The notes under the pieces are model-generated. The model ran no database searches, had not been told where the DNA came from, and was given only the letters and a program-made list of their open reading frames with translations. Below, one piece after another: positions 56,265-64,000 of a stretch of DNA of 64,000 bases (its first letter is position 1; every line of letters starts with the position of its first letter). This DNA is from Blastochloris tepida (GTDB lineage Bacteria; Pseudomonadota; Alphaproteobacteria; Rhizobiales; Xanthobacteraceae): NCBI RefSeq assembly GCF_003966715.1, contig NZ_AP018907.1, positions 112,001-176,000 of the forward strand, given 5' to 3'. The position numbers and the translations under genes are program-made.

Positions 56265-56975
56265 ATGCGGATCGAGATTCCGGGCGAGCCGAAGCTGTGG
56301 CAGCCGGTGCCGCCACCCCAAACGGTGTCGCTGCCGCTGGAGGCGAGGACCCGGATCGGCGTCCTCGGCGGGCTTTTGATCTTGCCGGTGCTGGGGGTGG
56401 CCTTGGGCATGGTGTTCGGCGCGGCGATCATGATCCAGTTCCTGGCCACCGCCGAGACGGTGTCCCCGAGCGACGTCGTTGCGGTTCTGCTCGCAGTTTT
56501 CGGGGGCGTCACCAGCGTGACGGTTGTTGGGGCGGTGGTGACGCTCCTGGCCGACCGCTGGCGCAACGCCCCGCTTGTCATCGACGCCGGATCGATCCGC
56601 GATGGGCGGCTGCGCTTGGCACCGGTTCCCTGGTCCGATGTCGCGCACGCCTGGGTCGTCTATAAAGGTTCGCCTGTCGGAGGTGGCGACATCGAGGGTA
56701 TCGGCTTTGAGCTTCGAAAGCCGGTCTTTGCCTGCCATGAGCCATACCGGCTCGGGGTCTTCGGGTTTCATTGGTGGCGCGGGCAGCCCGGGGACACCTG
56801 GATCAATAGGGAGTATGCGGCCCTGTTCATTTTCACGGGCGGCCTCGTCCGCCGGCACCCGCGCGACAACGAGGTCTATATCCCGCTGCGGGCTTTGTCG
56901 GTGCGGCGGCACGTGCTTGTCCACACCATCGCAGCGCTCGTCCGCCAGCATGGCGGCAGCGTGGACATACTGTAG
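56265..56975 (+). CDS. Two-helix membrane protein, possible PH-like domain
   Basis: A 236-residue protein from ATG 56265 (GAGGGGAAG upstream). After a 30-residue N-terminus come two transmembrane helices (IGVLGGLLILPVLGVALGMV and VVAVLLAVFGGVTSVTVVGA), then a soluble domain beginning PLVIDAGSIRDGRLRLAPVPWSDVAHAWV. The pattern of strands with a Trp after the first turn is like bacterial PH domains in small membrane proteins. No catalytic motif is seen and the function is unknown. Confidence 0.65.
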   Translation: MRIEIPGEPKLWQPVPPPQTVSLPLEARTRIGVLGGLLILPVLGVALGMVFGAAIMIQFLATAETVSPSDVVAVLLAVFGGVTSVTVVGAVVTLLADRWRNAPLVIDAGSIRDGRLRLAPVPWSDVAHAWVVYKGSPVGGGDIEGIGFELRKPVFACHEPYRLGVFGFHWWRGQPGDTWINREYAALFIFTGGLVRRHPRDNEVYIPLRALSVRRHVLVHTIAALVRQHGGSVDIL

Positions 56976-57051
56976 GGCGTGAATTTCTTGGGACTGTCGA
57001 AAGCGCGATGCGCGGCGACAACTCGCGGCATCCAGCCTCTCAGCGAGAGAC

Positions 57052-57136
57052 TGGTGCCCAGGAGAGGACTCGAACCTCCACGGCTTGCACCACTGGTACC
57101 TGAAACCAGCGCGTCTACCAATTCCGCCACCTGGGC
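57052..57136 (-). tRNA. tRNA-Leu (anticodon CAG)
   Basis: On the minus strand the acceptor arm GCCCAGG pairs with CCTGGGC, followed by discriminator A and an encoded CCA. The D arm is GCGGAATTGGTAGACGC, the anticodon stem CTGGT/ACCAG encloses loop TTCAGGT (anticodon CAG), a long variable arm follows (class II tRNA), and the T arm reads GGAGG-TTCGAGT-CCTCT. It decodes CUG, the dominant leucine codon in such G+C-rich genomes. Confidence 0.97.
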
Positions 57137-57292
57137 CCGCCTGAGCGGTGGCGCGCTTGGTATGATGCCGGCCGAGGCTTGTCAACATGGCTGTCGCGGA
57201 TCGTCGTCCCGGCGTGCGTGATCCGCCGGCCGAGGCGGACGTATGGAGGGGTATTGGGGCCGAACGCCCGCTGTCGCAGGAGAACCTCTCGC

Positions 57293-57733
57293 ATGTCGCT
57301 GCCGGCCGTGACCGATTCGCCGCCCGCCAAGATGCCCGAAAATCTGCCTGCGGAGGCAGGCGCACCGGCCCTGACCGTCTATTACGACGGTTCCTGCCCG
57401 GTGTGCTCGCGCGAGATCGCGCTCTATCGCGGCTGCGAGGGCGCGGACGCCATCGTGTGGACCGACATCACCAAGGCCACGGGCGACGCGCTGGCGCCCG
57501 ATCTCTCGCGAGCCGAGGCGATGGCGCGCTTCCATGTCCGCCGCGCCGATGGGTCGCTGGTCGATGGCGGGCGCGCCTTCGCCGAGATTTGGCAGGCGCT
57601 GCCGCGGTTTCGCCGGGCCGGGCGGCTGTTCGCCAGCGGCGTGGGCGCCCGACTCATCGAGGTGGCCTACCGGCTGTGGCTCCGCGTGATGCCGCTGGTG
57701 CGCCGATTCGGCCGGCCGGCTTCGCAAGGATAA
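57293..57733 (+). CDS. DCC-family thiol-disulfide oxidoreductase-like protein (DUF393)
   Basis: A 146-residue protein from ATG 57293 (AGGAGA upstream). It has the family signature YYDGSCPVCSREIALYR (DGxCxxC), like a thioredoxin active site, then the conserved FHVRRADGSLVDGGRAFAEIW and a C-terminal helix with PLVRRFGRP. The family is presumed redox-active; no partner is known. It diverges from the tRNA-Leu gene and converges on ribA with 16 bases between. Confidence 0.88.
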   Translation: MSLPAVTDSPPAKMPENLPAEAGAPALTVYYDGSCPVCSREIALYRGCEGADAIVWTDITKATGDALAPDLSRAEAMARFHVRRADGSLVDGGRAFAEIWQALPRFRRAGRLFASGVGARLIEVAYRLWLRVMPLVRRFGRPASQG

Positions 57734-57749
57734 CCGTTCGATCTCCGAA

Positions 57750-58865
57750 TCAGCCCGGGTCGGAGCGCGTCTTGGACACCGCATCTGCGAGGGGCGCGTC
57801 GGCATCGAGCCGGTGGCCGGCGCGGTCGCGCTTGGCGGTGAGGTAGCGGATGTTTTCGGGCGTGCGGCGGCCGAGCACGCGCTCCTCGGCCACCACGTCG
57901 AGGCCGGCCTCGCGCAGCGCCGCCACCTTGTGCGGGTTGTTGGTGAGCAGGCGGACTTTTGCCACGCCGAGCTGGCGCAGCATGGCGGCGGCGAAGTCGA
58001 ATCGCCGGCCGTCGAACTCGAAGCCCAGCGCCTCATCGGCGTCGAAGGTGTCGAAGCCGCGGCTCTGCAGCCGGTAGGCGCGGATCTTGTTGGCGATGCC
58101 GTTGCCGCGGCCTTCCTGGTCCAGATAGAGAATGATACCGCCGCCGCCCGCCGCCATGGCGCGGGCGGTGGAGCGCAATTGGTCGCCGCAGTCGCAGGCG
58201 AGGCTACCGAACAGATCGCCGGTCAGGCAGGCCGAATGCAACCGCACCGGCACGGTGCCATTGAAATCCGGCCGGCCGATGATCACCGCCACCTGATCGC
58301 GCAGGCCCTCGCCGCCGCGGAACACCACGAACTCGGTCTCCGGCGCCCCCTCCAGCGGCACCGGTGCCCGGCCGACGATGCGCAGCCGTTCGATCTCGCC
58401 GGCCCGGTAGCGGCCGATCGCCGCGGCCGGAACGGTCATCAGGTCGGCAAAGGCGGCGGAGCCTGCCGCCGCGAGCGGCGCCACCAGCAGGGCCGGCAGG
58501 ATCAGCGCCAGCCGGGCGAGCTCAAGCGCGGCCTCGTCGATGGAGGCGGCGGGGCCGATCGGGGCATCGAGGGCGGCATCGAGCGCCAGGGTCAGCCGTT
58601 CGATGCGGGCGAGATCGATCGCCGGAAGCGCGAGCGTGCCGGCGGCGGTGCGCTCCAGGCCGAGCCGCCGCAGCCGTGCGGCCGGCAGCACCAGCCGTGC
58701 CGGGCCGGCCGTGGCCAGGCGGGCGGCGAGTGCGGCATCGAGCCCCTCGACGCCGACGGCGAGAACCGGGCCGCCCTCCCCGGTGATGACCACCGGGCGC
58801 CCGGCGCGGATCTCGGCCAGAGCGCGCTCGACCGCCACATGTTCGTCGTGCAACCCACACTCCAC
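57750..58865 (-). CDS. ribA: GTP cyclohydrolase II with degenerate RibB-like N-terminus
   Basis: A 371-residue protein. The C-terminal 200 residues are RibA: zinc site and catalytic motif VRLHSACLTGDLFGSLACDCGDQL, the substrate motif YLDQEGRGNG, and VRLLTNNPHKV. It opens GTP to the first riboflavin precursor. The N-terminal 165 residues begin like DHBP synthase (ALAEIRAGRPVVITGEGG) but lack the DDEDRENEGD metal motif, so this half is probably inactive. Another ribB must supply dihydroxybutanone phosphate. tadA follows on the same strand after 129 bases. Confidence 0.94.
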   Translation of the reverse strand: MECGLHDEHVAVERALAEIRAGRPVVITGEGGPVLAVGVEGLDAALAARLATAGPARLVLPAARLRRLGLERTAAGTLALPAIDLARIERLTLALDAALDAPIGPAASIDEAALELARLALILPALLVAPLAAAGSAAFADLMTVPAAAIGRYRAGEIERLRIVGRAPVPLEGAPETEFVVFRGGEGLRDQVAVIIGRPDFNGTVPVRLHSACLTGDLFGSLACDCGDQLRSTARAMAAGGGGIILYLDQEGRGNGIANKIRAYRLQSRGFDTFDADEALGFEFDGRRFDFAAAMLRQLGVAKVRLLTNNPHKVAALREAGLDVVAEERVLGRRTPENIRYLTAKRDRAGHRLDADAPLADAVSKTRSDPG

Positions 58866-58873
58866 TCGTTCAT

Positions 58874-58909
58874 GCGGTTTTCCGGCCTGAACAGCCGAAA
58901 CCCGTATCG
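58874..58909 (+). repeat. Family A terminal palindrome fragment
   Basis: gcggttttccggcctgaaca followed by gccgaaacccgtatc matches the 3' end of family A (ggttctccggcttgatcagc, cggaaaccgtatg). It lies between the tadA stop and ribA start on the plus strand. Confidence 0.55.
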
Positions 58910-58994
58910 GCCACCTCGGCCGTCATTCCTGTCGACCGCCATTCCTGTCGGCCGCGATGTTCCTAGCAAAACCGCGGCCACCCGCCATTCGATC

Positions 58995-59423
58995 TCACCG
59001 CCGCTCGCGGAAGAAATCGCGGAGCAGCCCGGCCGCGTCCTGCTCGGCGAGGCCGCAATAGACCTCCGGCCGGTGGTGGCAGGTGGGGCTGGCATAGAGC
59101 CGCACGCCGCTGTCCACCGCGCCGCCCTTGGGGTCGGCGGCGCCATAATAGAGCCGCCGGATGCGGGCGAACGAGATGGCTGCCGCGCACATCGGGCAGG
59201 GCTCCAGCGTCACGTAGAGGTCGCAGCCGATCAGCCGCTCGGAGCCGAGCGCGCAGGCTGCGGCGCGGATGGCGAGCAATTCGGCGTGAGCGGTGGGATC
59301 CTTCAGCTCCAGCGTGCGGTTGCCGGCGCGCGCCACCACCGCGCCATCCTTGACGATGACGCAGCCGATCGGCACCTCGCCGCGGCCTGCTGCCGCGCGC
59401 GCCTCTTCGAGCGCAATGTCCAT
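58995..59423 (-). CDS. tadA: tRNA adenosine(34) deaminase
   Basis: A 142-residue zinc deaminase that converts A34 to inosine in tRNA-Arg(ACG). It has the HAE motif TAHAELLAI (His46, Glu48) and the PCxxC motif LEPCPMCAAAISFARI (Cys76, Cys79). The C-terminus (FFRERR) is normal. An in-frame GTG at 59438 would add five residues that also fit the family. It diverges from the pseudouridine synthase gene. Confidence 0.95.
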   Translation of the reverse strand: MDIALEEARAAAGRGEVPIGCVIVKDGAVVARAGNRTLELKDPTAHAELLAIRAAACALGSERLIGCDLYVTLEPCPMCAAAISFARIRRLYYGAADPKGGAVDSGVRLYASPTCHHRPEVYCGLAEQDAAGLLRDFFRERR

Positions 59424-59502
59424 GAAGGCGGGGCGCACCGCTCGTATTCCCGTCCGCGCCGTGCTACAGGCGCCCTCCTTCTCCAGGTCGCACGGAACCG
59501 CC

Positions 59503-61665
59503 ATGCCCCGCAAGCCGACGGACGATGGTCCGCGCCGCCCGTTTTCCTCATCTCGCGGCCCCCGCAAGGGGGCGCCCGGCCGCGCCGGCGCAAGGTTCGA
59601 CGACAGGCCCGGCGACGGATTCGCCAAGAGGCCCGGCGCCAAGGCTGGCGCCAAGCCCGGCTTCAAGTCCGGAGCGAAGCCCGGCTTTCGCAAAGGGCCG
59701 GCGAAGCCCGGCGCGGGGCCGGAGCGGCCGCCGCGCGATGAGAGGCCCCGCAGCGGGTCGAAGACCCGGACCACGCTCGCCCGCCCGCCGCGCGCGGACC
59801 TGCCGGCGCCGGTGGTCAAGGAACGCGAGCGCGTCGCCAAGGTGATCGCCCGTGCCGGGCTCGGCTCGCGCCGCGAGATCGAGGAGTGGATCGAGGCCGG
59901 CCGGGTGGCGGTGAATGGCCAGGTGCTCGACAGCCCGGCCTTCACGGTCGCGGAGTCCGACCGCATCGAGGTCGATGGCGCGCCGCTGCCGGAGAAGGAG
60001 CGCACCCGCCTTTTTCTGTTCCACAAGCCGCGCGGCCTCGTCACCACCACGGACGACCCCGAGGGACGGCCGACGGTGTTCGACGTGCTGCCTGCCGGAC
60101 TGCCGCGCCTCGTCAGCGTCGGCCGGCTCGACTTCAACACCGAGGGCCTGCTGCTGCTGACCAATGACGGCGGGCTGGCGCGCGTGCTGGAACTGCCGGA
60201 GACCGGCTGGCTGCGCCGCTACCGTGCGCGCGCCTTCGGCGAAGTGACGCAGGACCAGCTCGACCGGCTCGCCGAGGGCGTGGAGGTCGAGGGGTTCCAG
60301 TACGGCCCGATCGAGGCCGTGCTCGACCGCGAGCAGGGCTCGAACGTGTGGATCACGGTGGCGCTGCGCGAGGGCAAGAAGCGCGAGATCCGCACCGTGC
60401 TCGGCGCGCTCGGCGTCCACGTCAACCGGCTGATCCGCGTCTCCTACGGCCCGTTCCAGCTCGGCGAGCTGGCGGAAGGCGCGATCGAGGAGATCAAGAC
60501 GCGGGTGCTGCGCGACCAGATCGGCGAGCAGCTCGCGGCGCTGGCCGGCGCCGATTTCGACGCGCCGCTGCGCGACTATGACGAGGTCAAGCCTGCCCGC
60601 AGGGAACCGGCTCGCAAGGAGCCCGTCCGGACCGAGCGTCCCGCACGCCCAGAGCGGCCCGAACGGCCGGCGCGCGACCGCTTCGAGGACCGCCCCGAAT
60701 GTGGTGAACGGCGCGGGCGCCCCGAGCGGAGCGATCGGCCGCTGCGCGAGCCGTCCAATCGCCGCAAGCCCAGCATCTGGCGCGCCGCGCCGGAGGGCGA
60801 GGAGGTGCCGAAGCGGCGGCTGCCGCGGCGCGAACGCGCCGCCATTCCGCCGGCCTCCGAGGACACGCGGCCGAAGCGCCGCGGCAAGACCGAGGACCGC
60901 AAGGGCCGTTCGATCCTGGTCGAGCGGGTCGGCTCGCCGGCACCGCCGCCCGAGGCGTCGGCAATGTCCGCCGAGCGCGCGCGCCCGTTCATCCGGCACG
61001 GTGACAACCCGCCGGGAGATCGTCCGTTCAAGCCGCGGGGCGACAAGCCTTTCCGCGATCGCGGCGAGGGCGGCGAGCGTCCGTTCCGTGCCCGCAGCGA
61101 GCGGCCCGAGGGCGACCGGCCGTTCAAGCCGCGTGGCGACCGGCCGTTCCGCGATCGGGGCGAGGGCGGTGAGCGTCCGTTCCGTGCCCGCAGCGAGCGG
61201 CCCGAGGGCGACCGTCCGTTCAAGCCGCGTGGCGACCGGCCGTTCCGCGAACGGGGCGAGGGTGGCGAGCGTCCGTTCCGTACCCGCAGCGAGCGGCCCG
61301 AGGGGGATCGTCCGTTCAAGCCGCGCGGCGACCGGCCGTTCCGCGACCGGGGCGAGGGCGGCGAGCGTCCGTTCCGCGCCCGCAGCGAGCGTCCCGAGGG
61401 CGATCGTCCGTTCAAGCCACGGGGTGACCGGCCGTTCCGGGATCGGGGCGAAGGCGGCGAGCGTCCGTTCCGTGCCCGCGGCGATCGTCCCGAGGGCGAC
61501 CGCCCGTTCAAGCCGCGTGGCGACCGTCCGGGCGGCAAGTTCGGTGGCAACAAGTTCGGCGGCAAGCCGGGGGGAGCGCGACCGGGCCGCCCCGGCGGCA
61601 AACCTGGCTTCGGCAAGCCCGGCTTCGACAAGCCGCGCGGTCCGCGCAAGCCGCGGCCGGAGTAG
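59503..61665 (+). CDS. rluB: 23S rRNA pseudouridine synthase (RluB/RsuA family) with repeat tail
   Basis: A 720-residue protein, more than twice the usual length. Residues 1-100 are Lys/Arg/Gly/Pro-rich, 105-155 form an S4 RNA-binding domain (VAKVIARAGLGSRREIEEWIEAGRV), and 170-350 are the synthase with catalytic Asp210 in GRLDFNTEGLLLLT and KKREIRTVLGALG. From about 370 the tail is very basic and disordered, with five 32-residue tandem repeats at about 506-665 and a final Gly/Lys stretch. The enzyme isomerises uridine in rRNA. rsmD follows after 3 bases, a known pairing of rRNA modification genes. Confidence 0.92.
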   Translation: MPRKPTDDGPRRPFSSSRGPRKGAPGRAGARFDDRPGDGFAKRPGAKAGAKPGFKSGAKPGFRKGPAKPGAGPERPPRDERPRSGSKTRTTLARPPRADLPAPVVKERERVAKVIARAGLGSRREIEEWIEAGRVAVNGQVLDSPAFTVAESDRIEVDGAPLPEKERTRLFLFHKPRGLVTTTDDPEGRPTVFDVLPAGLPRLVSVGRLDFNTEGLLLLTNDGGLARVLELPETGWLRRYRARAFGEVTQDQLDRLAEGVEVEGFQYGPIEAVLDREQGSNVWITVALREGKKREIRTVLGALGVHVNRLIRVSYGPFQLGELAEGAIEEIKTRVLRDQIGEQLAALAGADFDAPLRDYDEVKPARREPARKEPVRTERPARPERPERPARDRFEDRPECGERRGRPERSDRPLREPSNRRKPSIWRAAPEGEEVPKRRLPRRERAAIPPASEDTRPKRRGKTEDRKGRSILVERVGSPAPPPEASAMSAERARPFIRHGDNPPGDRPFKPRGDKPFRDRGEGGERPFRARSERPEGDRPFKPRGDRPFRDRGEGGERPFRARSERPEGDRPFKPRGDRPFRERGEGGERPFRTRSERPEGDRPFKPRGDRPFRDRGEGGERPFRARSERPEGDRPFKPRGDRPFRDRGEGGERPFRARGDRPEGDRPFKPRGDRPGGKFGGNKFGGKPGGARPGRPGGKPGFGKPGFDKPRGPRKPRPE
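61018..61520 (+). repeat. 96-bp in-frame tandem repeats in rluB
   Basis: Units start near 61018, 61114, 61210, 61306 and 61402, with a partial sixth at 61498. Each encodes 32 residues: GDRPFKPRGD, then a Phe/Arg-rich FRDRGEGG segment and ERPFRARSERPE. Synonymous differences between units show they are not brand new, but amino-acid identity is kept. Confidence 0.95.
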
Positions 61666-61668
61666 GCA

Positions 61669-62229
61669 ATGCGCATCGTCGGAGGGCGGTTCAAGGGCCG
61701 CGCGCTGGCGAGCCCGAAATCGCACGACATCCGGCCGACCGCCGACCGGCTGCGCGAGAGCCTGTTCAACGTCCTGGCCCACGCCTATGGCGACGTGTGC
61801 GAGGGGGCGCGGGTGCTGGACCTCTTCGCCGGCACCGGGGCGCTGGGGCTGGAGGCGCTGTCGCGCGGGGCGCGCTTTGCCGCCTTCGTCGATGACGGCG
61901 CCGAGGCGCGCGGGCTGATCCGCGCCAATATCGATGCGTTGGGGCTCGCCGGCATGACGCGGGTGCTGCGCCGCGACGCCACGAAGCTCGGCCCCGCTGC
62001 GCCGTTCGAGCCGTTCACGCTGGTGTTCTGCGATCCGCCCTACCGCCGGGGCCTTGCCGAAGTCGCTCTCGCTGGCGCCCGCGACGGCGGCTGGCTCGCG
62101 CCCGAGGCGCTGGTGGTGGTGGAGGAGGCGGCCGAGGCCGGCTTCACCGCGCCCGAGGGCTTCGCCGAACTGGAGCGCCGAAGCTATGGCGAGAGCGAGG
62201 TGACGGTGCTGCAGCACACGGGCGCTTGA
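61669..62229 (+). CDS. rsmD: 16S rRNA (guanine(966)-N2)-methyltransferase
   Basis: A 186-residue SAM-dependent methyltransferase. It begins MRIVGGRFKGRALASP with IRPTADRLRESLFNVLAH, both RsmD signatures; the SAM site is VLDLFAGTGALGLEALSRGA and the catalytic motif FCDPPYRRG. It methylates G966 of 16S rRNA on 30S subunits. It is co-transcribed with rluB (3-base gap). The toxin gene of a MazEF-like pair converges on it after 3 bases. Confidence 0.96.
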   Translation: MRIVGGRFKGRALASPKSHDIRPTADRLRESLFNVLAHAYGDVCEGARVLDLFAGTGALGLEALSRGARFAAFVDDGAEARGLIRANIDALGLAGMTRVLRRDATKLGPAAPFEPFTLVFCDPPYRRGLAEVALAGARDGGWLAPEALVVVEEAAEAGFTAPEGFAELERRSYGESEVTVLQHTGA

Positions 62230-62232
62230 GCT

Positions 62233-62574
62233 CTACGCTTGGAACATCGTGACAAGCGTCTCCAGCATCTCACCGGCAACTGCCGGATCGAGCGTTCCCA
62301 ACCGGCGCCGCAGCCGCTGCTTGTCGACCGAGCGGATATGATCGAGCGCAATATCGCCGGTCCTGCCGCCGAACTCGACCACGACCCGGCTCGGCCAGCG
62401 TTTGTGCGTGCTGGTCAAGGGCGCCACGATCACGGTGGCGAGGACGGCGTTCATCTGGTCCGGCGAAATCACCACGCAAGGCCGAACCTTGCTGATCTCC
62501 GATCCGATTGTCGGATCGAGTGCGACCTGCCAGACCTCGAACCGTTTCGGCTCGGGTCGCACCTGTTCGCTCAC
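62233..62574 (-). CDS. PemK/MazF-family toxin
   Basis: A 113-residue protein starting at GTG 62574, overlapping the antitoxin stop by 4 bases. It shows the MazF fold signatures FEVWQVALDPTIGSEISKVRPCVVISPDQMN and ATVIVAPLTSTHKRWPSRV, the conserved Arg in KVRP and Thr/Ser in PLTST, and ALDHIRSVDKQRL. MazF toxins cleave mRNA at short sequences and stop growth when the antitoxin is degraded. The pair lies between rsmD and mutL. Confidence 0.92.
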   Translation of the reverse strand: MSEQVRPEPKRFEVWQVALDPTIGSEISKVRPCVVISPDQMNAVLATVIVAPLTSTHKRWPSRVVVEFGGRTGDIALDHIRSVDKQRLRRRLGTLDPAVAGEMLETLVTMFQA

Positions 62575-62825
62575 CACGTCCAGTCCTTGTCGTCGAACTC
62601 GGTCAGGCTGCCGGCCCCGGCCCAGGGATTTTCGTCGTCGGGCCGCGGCGGGTCGGCCCGGAACGCCTCCTCCCAGCCGGCGCGGGGGTGGGTGACCGGG
62701 CTCAGCACCAATTCGCCGCCGCGTACGGTCATCTCGACCGCGTCGGTGAAGCCGAGCTGGTCGCGGATCGCCTTGGGGATCCGTACGCCCTTGGAATTGC
62801 CGATCCTGACGAGACTGGTCCGCAT
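62571..62825 (-). CDS. MazE/AbrB-like antitoxin
   Basis: An 84-residue protein from ATG 62825, with GGAGG five bases upstream (GTG 62828 also possible). The N-terminal half is an AbrB/SpoVT DNA-binding fold: MRTSLVRIGNSKGVRIPKAIRDQLGF then VEMTVRGGELVLSP. The acidic Trp-rich C-terminus (AGSLTEFDDKDWTW) is the toxin-binding tail. It should neutralise the MazF-like toxin encoded by the next, overlapping gene and repress their shared promoter, located in 62826-62879. Confidence 0.93.
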   Translation of the reverse strand: MRTSLVRIGNSKGVRIPKAIRDQLGFTDAVEMTVRGGELVLSPVTHPRAGWEEAFRADPPRPDDENPWAGAGSLTEFDDKDWTW

Positions 62826-62879
62826 CACATCCTCCGGACTTACAATGTAGGTCCTCGTCCGTGGCCGAACAAGCGCAGG

Positions 62880-64000
62880 TTATCGCCGCCCGAACAGCCG
62901 CTCGATGTCGGCCAGCGACAGCGTGACATAGGTCGGCCGGCCGTGATTGCACTGGCCGGCGTTCGGGGTGGTCTCCATCTCGCGCAGCAGCGCGTTCATC
63001 TCCTCCGGCTTGAGGCGGCGGCCGGCGCGCACCGAGCCATGGCAGGCCATGGTGGCGGCGACGTGCAGGAGGCGCCGCTCCAGCGGCAGCGCGTCGTCCC
63101 ATTCGGCGAGGTGGTCGGCGAGGTCGCGCACCATCTTCACCACGTCGGCTTCGCCGAGCAGCGCCGGCACCTCGCGCACCATCACCGCGCCGGGGCCGAA
63201 ACCCTCCAGCACCAGCCCGAAGCCGGCCAGCACTTCGGCCCGCGCCGCGAGCCTTGCCGCGTCGTCGGGGTCCATCTCGATCACCGCCGGCACCAGCAGC
63301 ATCTGGCGGGCGATGCCGCCATTGGCGAGCTGTCGCTTCATGCGCTCATAGACGAGGCGCTCATGGGCGGCGTGCTGGTCGACGATGACGAGGCCACCCT
63401 CGGTCTCGGCGATGATGTAGGTGGTGTGAAGCTGGGCGCGGGCGGCGCCGAGCGGGTGGCCCGCCGGCTCGTTGGCTGGTGCGGCTTGGCCGGCGCGGGC
63501 ATCGGCCGAGGGCGCAAGGTCCGCGAACGCCGCCTGCCGCGGTTCGCACAGTCCGGGAGGTGCGGCCGGCGAGGTCTCCGGCCGCCAGCCGGCGATGCCG
63601 GCGGGACGCGGCGGGCTCATTGGCCTCAGCGTCTGGAACGGCCGGGCGGGGGCGGCAGCCGAGCGGTGGCTTTCGCCGTGCAGTGCGGCGCGCAGGCCCG
63701 AGACCAAGAGCCCGCGCACCAGCCCGGCGTCGCGGAAGCGCACCTCGGTCTTGGCGGGGTGGACGTTGACGTCGACCTCGCGCGGGTCGAGTTCCAGCCA
63801 CAGCGCGGCGGCGGCGAAGCGGCCGGCCGGCACGAGGTCGGCATAGGCCGCGCGCAGCGCGCCGAGCAGCAGCTTGTCCTTCACCGGCCGGCCATTGACG
63901 AACAGATATTGCGACAGCGCATTGCCGCGGGCCACCGCCGGCAGGCCGGCGACGCCGGCAAGCCTCACGCCCTCCTTCTCGGCCGACACCGGCACGGCGT
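62880..64000 (-). CDS. mutL: DNA mismatch repair protein MutL, N-terminus outside window
   Basis: The last 373 or so codons of MutL; the frame runs off the window end, so the GHKL ATPase core is mostly absent. Visible are [17 protein letters not shown] and [14 protein letters not shown] at the end of the ATPase region, a Pro/Ala linker, and the C-terminal endonuclease domain with [12 protein letters not shown] (the DQHAx2Ex4E metal motif), [10 protein letters not shown] and QCNHGRPT. The intact metal motif implies a nicking MutL, as in bacteria without MutH. Confidence 0.96.
   Translation of the reverse strand, partial: AVPVSAEKEGVRLAGVAGLPAVARGNALSQYLFVNGRPVKDKLLLGALRAAYADLVPAGRFAAAALWLELDPREVDVNVHPAKTEVRFRDAGLVRGLLVSGLRAALHGESHRSAAAPARPFQTLRPMSPPRPAGIAGWRPETSPAAPPGLCEPRQAAFADLAPSADARAGQAAPANEPAGHPLGAARAQLHTTYIIAETEGGLVIVDQHAAHERLVYERMKRQLANGGIARQMLLVPAVIEMDPDDAARLAARAEVLAGFGLVLEGFGPGAVMVREVPALLGEADVVKMVRDLADHLAEWDDALPLERRLLHVAATMACHGSVRAGRRLKPEEMNALLREMETTPNAGQCNHGRPTYVTLSLADIERLFGRR

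Noticed and set aside
58866..58994. FMN riboswitch before ribA
   Set aside because: The 129-bp gap contains only a family A fragment; no AGGATATGAGG-like conserved core is present.

Overview
The window is 64 kb of GC-rich chromosomal DNA (very high G+C at third codon positions) from an alphaproteobacterium, most likely of the order Hyphomicrobiales near the Bradyrhizobium / Rhodopseudomonas / Rhodoplanes / Blastochloris group. Support comes from a CIRCE-controlled groESL operon, a HisZ-HisG pair, a BTLCP-type transglutaminase-like peptidase, DUF3597 and DUF1003 proteins, a Pat-like acetyltransferase, and intergenic repeat types common in that group. It reads as core genome: I see no IS element, prophage, integrase, rRNA or CRISPR array, and one tRNA gene (Leu-CAG).

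Layout. 0-5.3 kb: a partial Nudix hydrolase, a patatin-like lipoprotein with a small lipoprotein, a DEAD-box helicase-infA pair, a DUF1003 membrane protein. 5.3-9.4 kb: leuA behind a leucine-rich leader peptide and hairpin (probable attenuator), facing a GTP-type PEP carboxykinase across a strong terminator. 9.5-16 kb: O-antigen ligase-like protein, PPP-family phosphatase, BTLCP peptidase, PfkB kinase, cytochrome c'-like protein, AhpD-like protein. 16-21.4 kb: an exopolysaccharide cluster (secreted Gly-rich protein, Wzz/BY-kinase, membrane protein, LprI-like protein). 21.5-24 kb: groES-groL. 24.3-28.7 kb: PilZ protein, YddA/BacA-like ABC transporter, and a glycosyltransferase plus YdjC/ChbG deacetylase operon resembling the FlmF2-NaxD lipid A amino-sugar pair. 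29-34 kb: universal stress protein and a fused acyl-CoA synthetase/GNAT protein. 34-36.5 kb: hisZ-hisG. 37-38.4 kb: LMW phosphatase plus fructosamine-kinase-like gene, a probable protein-deglycation operon. 38.5-43.4 kb: K+/H+ antiporter, PCu(A)C copper chaperone, degenerate EAL protein, HMA copper chaperone. 43.4-47.3 kb: a two-gene [FeFe]-hydrogenase operon. 47.5-54.4 kb: TolA-like protein, a YnjBCD-type ABC transporter preceded by a radical SAM protein, and a divergent glutamine amidotransferase. 54.4-64 kb: membrane alpha/beta hydrolase, tRNA-Leu, DCC protein, ribA, tadA, an RluB-type pseudouridine synthase with a 32-residue tandem-repeat tail, rsmD, a MazEF-like toxin-antitoxin pair and the 3' part of mutL.

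The most distinctive features are the hydrogenase operon with its NuoF/GltD-type fusion partner, the radical SAM-YnjBCD neighbourhood, the leuA leader, a set of four 17-bp direct repeats ahead of the exopolysaccharide kinase, and a dispersed family of about 120-bp intergenic repeats with at least seven copies here. No maturation genes for the hydrogenase (hydE/F/G) lie in the window, and no wholly new defence or mobile system is visible.
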